64,000 bases of DNA from Apostichopus japonicus (Eukaryota > Echinodermata > Holothuroidea > Aspidochirotida > Stichopodidae), in the NCBI RefSeq assembly GCF_037975245.1, contig NC_092572.1, positions 16,064,269-16,128,268 on the forward strand. Direction: 5' to 3'. Position 1 is the stretch's first letter, and each line of letters opens with the position of its first letter. The position numbers and the translations under genes are program-made. The notes under the pieces were generated by a model that saw nothing but the letters and a program-made list of their open reading frames with translations, made no database searches and had not been told where the DNA came from. Shown piece after piece: positions 45,290 through 58,087 of the stretch.

Positions 45290-45720
45290 CCTTATTAGTT
45301 TAGATTAGTTTAGTAAAGAAAAAGGATCAGGAGGGACACTCAAGTCCCCATCAAAGACCCTATAGGAGATGGAAGAAAACTGATGACACAAACGATCAGA
45401 CCAGATTACAATGCTTAAAGTGCTTGTCCAAAGCATTCTTAAACCCATTCACACTACAGTACTTGCAAGTACAATTTTCTCAGGCAAACCATTCCACTCA
45501 TTCACGACCCTATTAGAAAAAAATTTATGCCAAATATTAATACTACTTTGTGACTTGTGGAGTTTAAGACAATGACATCTGGTACAACCACTATCAGCAA
45601 ACATGAAAAAGTCAGTGACTATCAAGATACTTAATAAAGATATCACTTTTATGAAACCTACGTTTGAGTTGAATCTTGGTCTTGGTCACTGCATAATCTA
45701 GATCTATGGGAAGACTGTCC
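45290..45720 (-). mobile_element. Non-LTR retrotransposon, C-terminal/3' fragment
   Basis: The minus strand encodes DSGCTRCHCLKLHKSQ, then FFSNRVVNEWNGLPEKIVLA, the very C-terminal signature (FF..RVV.EWN.LPE.VV) of many CR1/Jockey-type reverse transcriptase proteins. A frame change near 45449 is followed by more of the tail. The 3' end is a CTAAA-type simple repeat (about 45295-45315). The 5' part is absent. Confidence 0.7.
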
Positions 45721-48700
45721 ATGAACTTGTGTTTAAGTTACTTTATTTCTCTGAAATTTAGTGACTCTAGCCCTGACTCGTTGCATAACTGGTAATAGTT
45801 CCTAAAAACTCAACATGAATTGAATATGAACCACTGAATCAAGAACTACTGGAGACTAATAATTCTTCACATCCTTGGCTAGATGAAGTAATGGTTTCTA
45901 ATACAAACGGTATACTTTATCAATCCCGTTCTTGAACCATTGGCCAGAAAATTGTGTCCTTTCTGGAGAGAAGTATTGAAGGAGAACCGGACTGATGGTG
46001 TGCTATTTATAATAATCCCTCTGCCTAATACAAATACCAAAGTATTTAATTAAAAAAATAGTGAATTGCACATAAAGCTCCTAAGGCGACATCTTTGCTC
46101 TAGGTAAATTTAACTCTTTTCACAACACTTAGGACGACATAGCATAAACTCACCACTTAGGGCGACAATGGTGATTTACTGTAGTGTAATTTCGTCACAC
46201 TGGACGATTAAATACAATTAACTAGTTAATTAATTTCACATATACATGTCACCCTATGTGAAATTAACTCTTTCCACAACACTTAATAAATTAATAAATT
46301 GTGAAAGACATAACACCAGAGATCTACAGTCAATATGAAAAGATGCCTGTATACAGTATTTAGAACTGCTCAATGGGATCATTTCAACTCAAGCTGGATT
46401 CTAAACCTGAAAATTTCCAACGTATGAATTCTGGCCATTAACTTACATCACTAATAGTTTCAGAATTTGACTTCTGTTCATTTGTCAGTTTATTGAGTCG
46501 TAATGACAGGCTCTTAGCATTACACTCATAAACACACATACTGCTACTTCACAAAAATGCATTGTGTTACATATTGAAACAATTTTACATAACACAAAAC
46601 AGCATGGAATGAAAACAATATGACAAAAACAGGGAGTTTGCAGGAACTCACCAGGACTCACAAAAGCCTTCAAGATCTTTGCAATCTAGACACACCTCAA
46701 GGTGCCCCTGCATACTCAAGCATGACATATAGCCCTTGTTACTAGGATATATTGGAATTACTGGATATGAGTTTGCCCGACAGTGCCAAGTCTCATTGCA
46801 GGAAGTCCACTTCATCTCATTTGTTGTATGTAAGAAGAAGTACCTGGAAAGGAAAAAAAGTTACTCATTACAACAATGTTGCATTTCTATTGCAATTTCC
46901 ATTTGTTCCTTTACCCTCTGGATTATCAGGTATAAATGAAAACTTTCATTCAGCTTTCACTTAAAATTATCAGAATTACTATTAAGAGCAACAAACTTAT
47001 AAATCAGATACAGACTATCATCTAAACCCAGCCTTACAAAATGTGCATCCTCATTGTATTGATGCAAGTTTATCAGTCAGATCTAACTGGTGCCATGATA
47101 CCTCTTTTAAAAATGACTAATTCCCTGCAAACCTAAGCAAATTCCCAATCAGTTTCAATGTTAAAGGTAGTCTGTATATGCTCCAAATTATAGGATGCTA
47201 TAATTGCTAGAAGTTTTTAACAAGTTACTTTCATGTAGGCCCTTAGTCCAAATCCAGACATTCTTTATGAACACACAAGATGACTGAATGTCCCCGTCAG
47301 GTAAATTTCCTCAAAAGTTGTAATAGAAACAGTTTATAGAATTTTGACCAAAGGTGACCAAATTTGAATATTTGGGCCAACATGGCATAAATTTAAATAA
47401 TACATTGAAAAGTTCACTTATTTTTTGGGGGGTTGCTTTGATGCTTTTCACAGAACGATCTATATCTCTTACTCATCTAAAAGTTTGCACTGGCTTTGGT
47501 TACAGGAAGTGCATGATGATGATGTAAACTACACCAAGGAATTCTAATGCATCCTCCTGTGCAGTTGAATCAAACTCTGGAAGAATCTGTTTCAACCTTG
47601 CGAGACAGGAGGCCCATGAAGTTCAGGTTGAAATTGCATGGAAGAGAGCTTTGATTACTTCCATTAATTCAGAGCTATGTCCATCATAGTGTTGAATGAT
47701 GCTGCAAAGAAGCTATAAAAGAAGGAAAATTTAGATTTGTAGGAAATCTACATCTGACATGGGTGGCTCATCAATATAAGTGGAAAAGTTTAGGGTTGCA
47801 GCCTTCATTTGTATCTATTTTTGTTATGATTGCTTGATGTTTCAAAGCACTTTCTTGGAAGTCTGTCACTAGCTTCTGTAGCTGAAAAGTTACTCTCATC
47901 AAGTAAAATGATAAACACATCATATCTTAATAACCATTTGTTGGAATATGCTACTGGGAGAAAGGAGTAGAGGTATCATGAACTTGACAAAGAGAGTGCC
48001 CATGTTGGAAATCTAGTATATTTGGGGGATAATAAAACTTAAAACCTTCATTGTTGAAGTGAAAATTATGATATTCTGCAATAAGTGCCAATCCTTGGGA
48101 TGGGGTTGGAATATCACAAAATGCCCCTTGCAATTGTGCCCATATAGGTTGGGATTTTCCCTTCTCCAGGCATAGGAGTTTGTCAAGGATATGGTCCTGG
48201 CACAGTAAAAGTCTTCCATTTTTCAACATTTCCAGGTGGGGAGGATCAAGTCACATGAAGTCTTGCACCTCCATAGCTTGCAATCCCTGCCTTAATGAAT
48301 TTATTTCTAAAGCTGCATGGGTTGTCTTAGGTTACTTACCTTTACAGTAACAGGATTGCTTTGTTCCTGAAATAAAAACATTTAACAATATTTAATGTGA
48401 CTTTTCGAGCATGGCCAGTGATTTTCCACGATCAAGAAATTCACAATAACATGGATCTATATCCATAAAATAATGAAACGGAAAACTCAATTTGAAATAG
48501 AAAAACCAGTATTCTTTGCAAGAGTTGGATATATATGCAATAACTGTGGGGCTGTATTGACCTTGATCATGTTTCTCCCTGTAAGAAGGTAACATATATT
48601 GTGAAAGAGAAATATAGAACATAGGTTGGGGTGGGAAATTGTGCAGGGGGGCAGAGGTTTGTTTGGCCCCAAATATGCCAAAAGTTCCAATACGGTCACA

Positions 48701-50184
48701 TTTGGTCAACATTTTAAATTGTTGTCATTACCACCCTGGAGGAAATTTACCTCACTGAGACATTCAGTCATCTTGTGTGTTCATTTAGAATGTCTGAGAC
48801 CAATCTGGAAATAAGAATCTCAAGGAATGTAATTTTTGAAATCTTCAGAAAAGTGTGCTATAATTTGTTGCCTATACAGACTACCTTTAATTCAAATTTC
48901 TTCTATTGGATATTTGAATCATATTCAAACTTGGGCTGCTAACCTCATCTGGTGTGTTTGTACTGATGATACTGGCTGCAAGTTCCTGAAATATAGAATA
49001 ATTAAATTTATGGATTACCTGCAACAGGTATATTCAACAACCTATCACAGCACAGGTCAGCAATTATTTGTGTTAGTACACTGTGGATATGTTCATATGT
49101 ATATCGATTCCTTTTGTTAAAAAATTCTTTCTTGCAATAAAAAATTTAAACGCTCCGAGACATTTATTGGATATTGAATACAAACTTGCATTTTTTTCTT
49201 TGTTAATTAAGGAATATGTTAATACATAGAGGTCATACCAAATTCAAGATCAGATGAAATTTAAGTCGGTCAATATCAGTCCCTATTCTGGAAATTTATG
49301 CCTGTATGAGGATTTCTGTGATGAAAGAATCAATGTTGATGAAAGAATAAATGTGACTTCATGCAGTGTTTTACAACCTGTATAAAATTAATACTCCAAC
49401 CACACATGCAAAGTGCAATGTGGTTCCCAGCTACACCACTCTTTGGGGAAATGGTCATTTGATGGCTGTTCTTGCTGCAAACTCAGTCTAGACAGTGTGT
49501 TAGATTATCAACTCAACCAACTTTGGCCAAGTTCCTGATAATGTCGGCTGCAAGCCAGGAATCTCATTGGGTTGCTGCCACCACCATGAAGATTTAAGCA
49601 GTATATCATTTCTCCTATAACAACAACATTGGAATGGTAAAGCAACATTAACAAAATGATGCTATATCGCAATTCCCTTTTGAATTAAGTAATATGTTAA
49701 GGGACATTTTCTTAATATTTAGTTTGTTCAATATGAAAAATCAACCAAGGTAAAATGCATTATGGTTTCCATGATGTAACATGAGTAATTTGTGTATGCG
49801 TTTGTTTGTGTGTGGGGGGAGGGAAGGGGGTTTGCACACACTTAATAGTAATTAAGGCTCTACAAATATTAGAAAAAGCTGGAAATGATGATTGAGATGC
49901 AACAAACATGGGCGAAAGTGGAAAATATCTGCCAAGAAAACGAGACGGACCATTCCTGCAGGCTATGAGGTATCATTATGTTAAGTATCAACTCAAATGG
50001 AATAAAATTCTTCCGATTCTGTGTTTATAACGAAATTTCAGCTGAACCTTATTTTGTCACACATCTCATCAATATGCAGCAAAATAATAGCACTGAAAAC
50101 ATTGCATTGTGTAACCAACCTGCTCAGCACAATAAAATTTAGTCATACCACATATGGTTGGTGAACAATTGCAGATCAGGTTTT
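45721..50184. other. Long stretch without a recognised gene
   Basis: AT-rich throughout. Near 46105-46130 and 46258-46285 a word (aattaactctt-ccacaacactta) occurs twice. Minus-strand frames at 47951-48229 and 48392-48712 are among the longest here, but I recognise no domain and see no defensible splice pairing. Unidentified exons or decayed repeats may be hidden here. Confidence 0.3.
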
Positions 50185-50456
50185 AATGTTAAGCCCTGCC
50201 CACTCATTTCGTCGCACGATATCTGCACCAAAAGCAATAACAACCCTCCTTAGCTCGTCATTGCTGCAAGGATCACCTCAAACCAACCTACCATTCTTCA
50301 GATTGGAGCTAACAGTTATTAATGTTAAGCTCTGCCCACTCATTTTGTTGCACAATATCTGCACCAAAAGCAATAACGACCCTCCTTAGCTCATCATTGC
50401 TGCAAGGATCACCTCAAACCAACCTACCATTCTTCAGATTGGAGCTAACAAGAGAA
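50185..50456. repeat. 136-bp direct tandem duplication
   Basis: The blocks starting aatgttaag at 50185 and 50321 are about 95% identical over 136 bp (gcccactcattt, atatctgcaccaaaagcaat, ggatcacctcaaaccaac). A third, partial and more diverged copy starts near 50566 (tatgttaaccccgcccactc). No protein is recognised. Confidence 0.85.
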
Positions 50457-51017
50457 CGTCAGCTAAAATCTATTTTGGTCCCCCCCGTTACAAACATTCA
50501 ATCAGCAGAATAAACCAGAGATTAAAAATGTTGTAATGGTCAAGCAACATGTTGATACTAGTTTTATGTTAACCCCGCCCACTCATTACCATGCATGATA
50601 TCTACACCAAAGGAATTAGTTACTATATGTGGTTTTACCAAGTTGATCTGGCAAGAAGCTAATTAGAAGTTGAACATTTAATTGCTGAGTTTCAAACTGA
50701 CATCACATAAAATTCTCCTCTCGAAACTAAGCAAATAAAATCAAATATTTGAAAACATTTGTCTGGAAACTGGAGTTTTCTAATTAACTTATTCTTCTTT
50801 CTTTTATTGTTGGCAATTATGTTTCATTTTTTAAAGCCATTGAGTCAAAATTGATTTATTGTGTGAAGACAGCAACAGCCCTTACCCTCACATAAGCCAG
50901 CACAGAACTCATCAAGTTACTGATTATTGTTAAGAAAATTATGGAGGAATCATGCCAATCAACCCCCCTCTCCCAACCACCCCCCTCCCAAATAAAAAGA
51001 CTGTAAAGGAATCTTAC
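50457..51017. other. No recognised gene
   Basis: Contains the partial third copy of the 136-bp repeat (50566-50625), and C-rich sequence at 50962-50988, downstream of the integrase exons on the minus strand. Confidence 0.35.
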
Positions 51018-51221
51018 TTGTGTGAAATTCTTTAAGTAAAATGGATTGAATTTCTTCTTCAAAGGAAGGCCTGTGGAACTGTTAATATGTGTGTACAGCC
51101 CTTTCTCATTCACAGCCTTGACTCCATATGGCCCAAGCCAAGAGTTTTCGACTTTCCCTCCTCTTCGGGCATCCTTTCTAGCATTCCGGACGAGAACACT
51201 TATAGAACCAACTTTGAAGCT
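51018..51221 (-). pseudogene. Ginger/KRBA2/GIN-type integrase, C-terminal (GPY-type) exon
   Basis: A 204-bp exon, acceptor GTTTTATTCAG, donor GTAAGAT, phase 0. It reads SFKVGSISVLVRNARKDARR, then ENSWLGPYGVKAVNEKGLY and GLPLKKKFNPFYLKNFTQ. FKVGDLVLVRN..., WLGPY.V and the GLY/LKKK end are the C-terminal DNA-binding part of Gypsy-derived integrases of the Ginger/KRBA2/GIN kind. The exon itself is open. Other exons of this gene are damaged, so the gene as a whole is listed as broken. Confidence 0.75.
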
Positions 51222-51351
51222 CTGAATAAAACAAAATCCAGCATATATACATAAACATCATATGACAATGTATATGTTGCCATTCATTTAACTACAGTGC
51301 AGTTTTCAATGCACAACATAGCATTATGTAATTACCTGTTTTGATTGCTAC

Positions 51352-51533
51352 CTTCAATCAAAATTCTTTTTTTGCCGTTCTTGGGCTTTGCCAATATTTT
51401 CTTTTACAAAACCTTTGATTATGTCTTGCGACTGTGACATGAGTTGAAAAACCCTCTCCCGCTGTGCATCGCTGCAGCAGGAGATTCTGGTTGGACAATG
51501 GAGTCTTCAATGTCGACTAGTAACAATGGCTCT
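51352..51533 (-). pseudogene. Integrase exon before the GPY-type domain, frameshifted
   Basis: The acceptor ATATATCCAG and first base A complete an Arg codon with the preceding exon: R-EPLLLVDIEDSIVQPESPAA, then after a one-base shift ERVFQLMSQSQDIIKGFVK and GKAQERQKKNFD. The segment links integrase core and C-terminal domain (helical, QERQK.NFD). A TGA follows FD directly, before the presumed donor GTAGC at 51351. Confidence 0.65.
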
Positions 51534-52023
51534 CTGGATATATGAAGATAATTAACAATCAATTATTCACAACACTTTGTTGACTGAAGAATAAATAAAT
51601 TTTTATATATTTTATTTTCACTATTAAGACCCTGGAACCATAAATCTGAGTCACATCACATACTCAAACCAGCAGAAATATAAAACAAAAGTATATTCTG
51701 TGCTGTTATAGGTCCAAATTGCATACCAGCCCAAAATATGATATATAACTGAAAAACAAAACCAATATCAGTGGCATTAATTGCATGTATCTAAATTAAT
51801 TGGCATGCTTTTATAGTTTAATGAATGTTCATCTTTTGTACTTGCTATTTAGCAGTTTTTCCCAGGACCTGGGATGTGTCAAATGAGATTTTATCCTATA
51901 GAGGATCAGTGTAGCTATGCAGGATTTTTCCAAACTCTCTTGTCCCTGAATGCTTTTCTCCGTATATGACCTTTACAAATGTAAACCTCTATTCAGCAAT
52001 GGTAGGTTTGAATTGTTACAAAC

Positions 52024-52321
52024 CTTCCAAACATCACAACGAAAGGAGAAAGACCTGTAGAACCATGTTTTGCTGTACGGTACCCCATGAGAATGGAAGA
52101 CAGTGTTTCATCCCAGTCATCTTGGTTTTGATTGACAACTTTGATGAGTGACATTTGCATTTTGCAGAGTTTGGTTGAATCTTTCATCCAGCCCATTGGT
52201 CTGTGGGTGGTAGCTGAAGGATACTCTGTGGCCCACCCCTGTCATGTCAAACAGGGACTTGTTCAGAGAATTAACAAATTCTCCTCTTTGGTCTGAGATG
52301 ACAACTTTCATGCACCCAAAT
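52024..52321 (-). pseudogene. Integrase exon with second catalytic Asp and Glu (DD35E), one frameshift
   Basis: The acceptor TTCATTTATTTAG opens FGCMKVVISDQRGEFVNSLN, then SFSYHPQTNGLDERFNQTL, a one-base shift in an A run near 52158, and SLIKVVNQNQDDWDETLSS with YRTAKHGSTGLSPFVVMFG. The Asp of ISDQ and the Glu of GLDERF are separated by exactly 35 residues, so the catalytic spacing is intact. The donor is GTTTGT with phase 2. All junctions on either side are phase-compatible, which is unusual for a plain retroelement and argues for real introns. Confidence 0.75.
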
Positions 52322-52661
52322 CTAAATAAATGAAAAATTAAACAAGTTGTTAAAGAACTGGTTATGAGTAATGCAGTAAACTATTGGCATCTTCAGAGTG
52401 GCCGTGTGGTTTAATCAGGAGAATCTTTTAGCACTTCTTTCAAAACAAGTAAGTTAAGCACTGAGATAACACCTGGTCTTGGATGCACTGACCGTTATCC
52501 CACTAACATTTTATTAACATTAACTTATAAAACAACTTCAAGAAATTCCTGTAACCATTTGGCCGCTTTCTGGGTCACAGGTAAAACTGAGAACAAATGC
52601 AGGTCTGCATAACTAACTTCAAAAATATGTTATGTAAAGTAAAAACAAAGTAGATGGATAC

Positions 52662-52819
52662 CTGGCCATGGTTTCAAACAGAAAGTTTGCAACGGTTTAT
52701 ACTGTTTTGTCTCTTACAGCAACAGCCTCTGGCCATTTTGAAAAATAGTCACATAGGGTTATGATGTACTTATTTCCATTGATGGTCTCTGCAAGGGGTC
52801 CAATCATATCCACACCCAC
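52662..52819 (-). pseudogene. Integrase exon with first catalytic Asp, one in-frame stop
   Basis: The acceptor TTTCCTTTTTTTTTAG opens VGVDMIGPLAETINGNKYII, then TLCDYFSKWPEAVAVRDKTV, a TAA, and TVANFLFETMAR, with donor GTATCC (phase 2). VGVDMIGP holds the first catalytic Asp, and DYFSKWPEA is a hallmark of Gypsy-type integrases. The Arg codon is completed by the next exon. Confidence 0.8.
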
Positions 52820-53208
52820 CTAAAAAAAAAGGAAAATAGCATTCAGAACCATACACAATCATACCAACTGATGTTCAAGTGATTTATGTCTGAGTTTTGT
52901 AGACAATATACTGCTATTAAGGATTTCCAATCATGCTGAAAAATACTTATTGAAAGTTAACAAAAGATTACTCAATGACCGAATGTGCTAAAAGCAGGTA
53001 TTCTTACACTGCTAATAAGGTGCGTACAATCAACAATTCTTGTACAGAACAGAATGCTGTATCAAAGTTTGCAAATACTTTTGATACTGGACAGTGAAGC
53101 TTTTTTAATTTCAATGACTTAAATTGCCTGATTTTGGCTTTTCTTGATTTAAAAGTATTACTGCTCACACTTTTCAGCACAAAGCTCGGTGGCTGTTTAT
53201 TGCTCCCG

Positions 53209-53343
53209 TTAGTCTAAACTCTTTGATCTTTTCCGTATCGATCTTCTTAGATTTAATGTTGAATTTTCAGGGCACAGTCCTGACGAACGATATTTTCCAA
53301 TGATAATGTACTCTTCATCGGTATCCAGCTCAGGAGAAGTCAT
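53209..53343 (-). pseudogene. Probable first exon of the Ginger/KRBA2-like integrase gene
   Basis: The ATG at 53343-53341 starts MTSPELDTDEEYIIIGKYRS, then NSTLNLRRSIRKRSKSLD and TAA at 53211-53209. A start of the form D-E-Y..I..Y...G.YP.....RNLRR is common in KRBA2/Ginger-like proteins in invertebrates, just before the zinc finger. The HHCC finger that should follow was not found between here and 52819, so it is lost or unreadable. Confidence 0.45.
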
Positions 53344-54672
53344 CTTGTAATATCAGATCGGGCTAAGTAAGTTAACGGTCTCAACTCCTAATGCTTAACC
53401 GAAGGCCAGAACAGTGCGTGCAAATATGCAACTACTAAGAACTTTGTGTGCCTGCGCGTTACACATTGAAATGTATTGCTTAGTATAATAACAAGCATGG
53501 CCTGTGTTTAACAAATTTATGTCTTGTTGATCACTTTTCTTTGTTTCGAACTTGCAACCTATTAAGAGTTTATATATCTTTTTTAGTAAGGTTATGAATT
53601 AATAATATGTTTGTCTACTCATTATTATTGCCTTTAAATTAACAACATATGTTTGATTAATGGTGGAGTGGCACCACCATTAAGAAAAGAACAACTTTTA
53701 GAAAATTTATATATTGTCACACTTTTCTACCATCTTAAATATAATGTCCAGAATAGTTTTAAGGTCTGGTCAATTCTAATTCATGAATTGCAGATATTAA
53801 TTATATATTTTTCATTTAGAATAGAAGTTCTGTACTGTAATTTGAAAATTTGCTACCTTTGGCAACCTTGAAACGTGAACAGACCCAATTTCGAGGACGC
53901 TGATGTCAAACTCAAAGGTATAACAAACTTTCGTAAAATTTTGAAGACTTGCAGTGAGAGTTGTACAGTAAACTGTGAGAGTTGGCAGGCCTGCAAAACC
54001 CTAGCAATATAGTCTTCGACTTAAACGATTTCTGCTGATGTACTGAGTCTAGTCTAAGTCTTAACCCTATCGTTTTAAACTTCAGCCAGTGGCAGTAGGC
54101 CAAATTGTATAGGCCTAATGGAGTTTTTGGCTGAAACTGTAACTGTGTAAGGCCTAGCTAATTTAGAACTAGCCTTATGGCTGATAAGTCTGTTAACAAA
54201 TCTTCAATCAAAGCGTTGTTGCATAGCATGCTAGGTGCTTACCCTAGGAGTATCTTAGGCTAAGCCATTACCATCTTCCATATACTTATTGCAATACCAA
54301 CTGACTCGACCTGTTATTGGCCAAAAAAGGGGATATTGGATATTTACCCCATTTGGTAATGCTAGGCAGACTTAATGCTCCTCTGCACAAATTCATGATT
54401 AAACACACACAGTATTATTTCAGTGGTCAAGCCAAACATGTCTTCAAGCACAGGAAAGTAGTGCTGGCCATTAGATTCAGAGCACTTATGTTTACAATCA
54501 TACTTGTTGACTGGTGAATTAATTAGGTGCGCTCAAGGATGAATCCTAGTGGCAGTATTTGGGGTAGTTTATCAAGTAACAAATTCTTAATGCTCGAGTG
54601 AATTTGAGAAGGACTGTTTATCTATAGACAGTCTCGGCCTTCATGCATAGCATTAGACCTAGTAATATGTAT
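53344..54672. other. 5' flank of the integrase gene, no recognised gene
   Basis: TAGGCCTA-type words begin near 54110 and continue into the next kilobase. The plus-strand frame at 53653-53871 is AT-rich and unrecognised. Confidence 0.35.
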
Positions 54673-54954
54673 GGCCGTGGCTATTCTTACGACTAGTTGT
54701 AACAATTAAACTATTCTTACGACAAAGGCAAATTCAAGCGCAGTAAAGTAAATAAAGCAACTGCGCATGTAGTAGGGGTAACCCTAACCCTATAAACATA
54801 ACCCTAAACCTCAATCCTAACCCTTACTCTAACCCTAACCTGAAATTATTGTTACTCCTCGTCGTAAAAATAGTACTTCTGGTCGTGAAAATAGCAACTG
54901 CGCATGCGTAGTCGGAAATTATTCTTACGACTAGTCGTAAGAATAGCCACTTTG
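54673..54954. mobile_element. Palindromic MITE (Mutator-like?) carrying telomere-like CCCTAA repeats
   Basis: Both ends carry GTGGCTATTCTTACGACTAG (54677 onward on plus, 54950 downward on minus). The right terminus is a perfect 32-bp palindrome (54918-54949 region) centred on ACTAGT. Nine-base direct repeats aatatgtat flank it (54664-54672 and 54955-54963), the duplication length of Mutator-like elements. The middle (54777-54840) is a run of imperfect ccctaa units, flanked by inverted caactgcgcatg words. Confidence 0.7.
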
Positions 54955-56624
<1,670 letters not shown>

Positions 56625-56999
56625 TTCATTCATTTATTTGTTTTTTTCACATAAATATTACAATGTGAATGGAAAAGTCTTCTGAAAAGCCTATGCTGGC
56701 TTAACAAAACAGAAGACTCCCATGAAGAAAAGATAGAAAATAGTGAAAATAATGTTAATAACAATACGTATACGCTTCAATATGTGAATATGCTGCTATG
56801 CGACTATGCAGCTAAATCATAATTAATAAGACATGATAATTTCTTTAGTAAGACATTTACTAAATGTGGAGCTTGCTTTCTTAGTTTTTAAAGTTATTGA
56901 CAGTGAATTCCAAATTTTGGTTGCACGGTTTCTGAGGCTTAACATACCACATATCAATTCCTTTCTTTCTAAAATGCACACTAAACATTCTTCAAAATA

Positions 57000-57790
57000 G
57001 CCCTCTTACTGACCAACGCGTATGACTCATCACCTTGACCGAAAATCCTGTGGCTCTGTGCGGACAAGTTGTTTGGACTATTCTATTCATCAGGGGGGTC
57101 TTAAATGGTGTTTCTATAATTATAGGATTGCATTAGATAAATTAATTGGCACTTACTTGCTTTAATATTTATGATGCATATTCCACGATCATTTTCTTTG
57201 AAATAATATTAAGTTCAATAAAATATGACGTTTTGAAAGCGAAACTCGGCTGCGGCGATGTAGGTGAACACTGTGCATTGCGTAGCTGTACCCTATTACA
57301 GAGTACAGGATACACATATTACGTAACGGCGTGCCCAGCGAAGAAAGCGAAACTTGTATTTTTCTTAGAAGACATTCGATTGGATTGTACTTGGTCCGAT
57401 TGAAGATAGTGACCAATGAAAATGAATTTAACATCAATGTAAAGTTAAGAAAAAATCCTTTCCAAAACCGTTTGAACTAAATTTGTCAATGAATATTCAA
57501 GAGGATGGTTACGCAAACAAAGTACGGCTATCAAATGGTGATTTTCTTCAGTATTTACTGTGTGTTTTCAATGAGGGTTTTGAGTTCGATATTTATTAAC
57601 CTTGCATCGTAAATCACCGAAGTCCGGTGGAATTTTGAACTGTATTGTTAAGAAAATAACAGAACTTTAGAGACAACACATTTCTCTGTTTAGTGCCGTT
57701 TGAACTAAGTTTTTTCGGTATTAACTTTTCACGCTATGGCTGTAGGAAAATGGTCTATATGGTAAAGTCATAGGCCTAAAACTGCGGCGG
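57000..57790. other. Unidentified insertion inside the CR1/Daphne-like element
   Basis: The retrotransposon C-terminal coding (THAPYQFL at about 57840) stops and resumes at about 56985. The intervening roughly 0.8 kb has no recognised domain. The words accacatatcaattcctt (56953) and aaggaattgatatggtg (57826) are inverted copies. Twice it contains ccgtttgaactaa (57465, 57698). Confidence 0.4.
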
Positions 57791-58013
57791 TCGAACTCAG
57801 TTCGCGTGCCGCACAAGGAATGGCGCTAAGGAATTGATATGGTGCGTGTGTTTTATATGATTTATAATGTGCGTTGCTAGCCGTTCTGGTATTATGATTA
57901 TGGAAATCTGTGTTGCTATTTATAAAATTTCGAAAAATGATTGGCAATGATCCATTCCAAGCCTTGTATGTAAATGTTGCAATATTAACTTTTATAATGT
58001 CATCTAATTTCAA
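57768..58013 (-). pseudogene. C-terminal fragment of the same reverse transcriptase protein
   Basis: LDDIIKVNIATFTYKAWNGS then NHNTRTASNAHYKSYK matches the C-terminal domain of the plus-strand copy (DDIIRVNLATFAYKAWNG, YNTRSSGNAHYNRYN). It is separated from the main frame by frameshifts between 58020 and 58088. Confidence 0.7.
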
Positions 58014-58087
58014 TAAATTGAGTTTCTTAAAGAGGGGCTTGTATGCTTACGGGGTGCTGCGTGAGATACATGACGTATTGCACTCTT

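Noticed and set aside
52381-52470. tRNA-like start (gtggccgtgtggtttaatcagga) in an integrase intron
   Set aside because: It resembles a Leu/Ser tRNA 5' part, but no B box or acceptor pairing follows.
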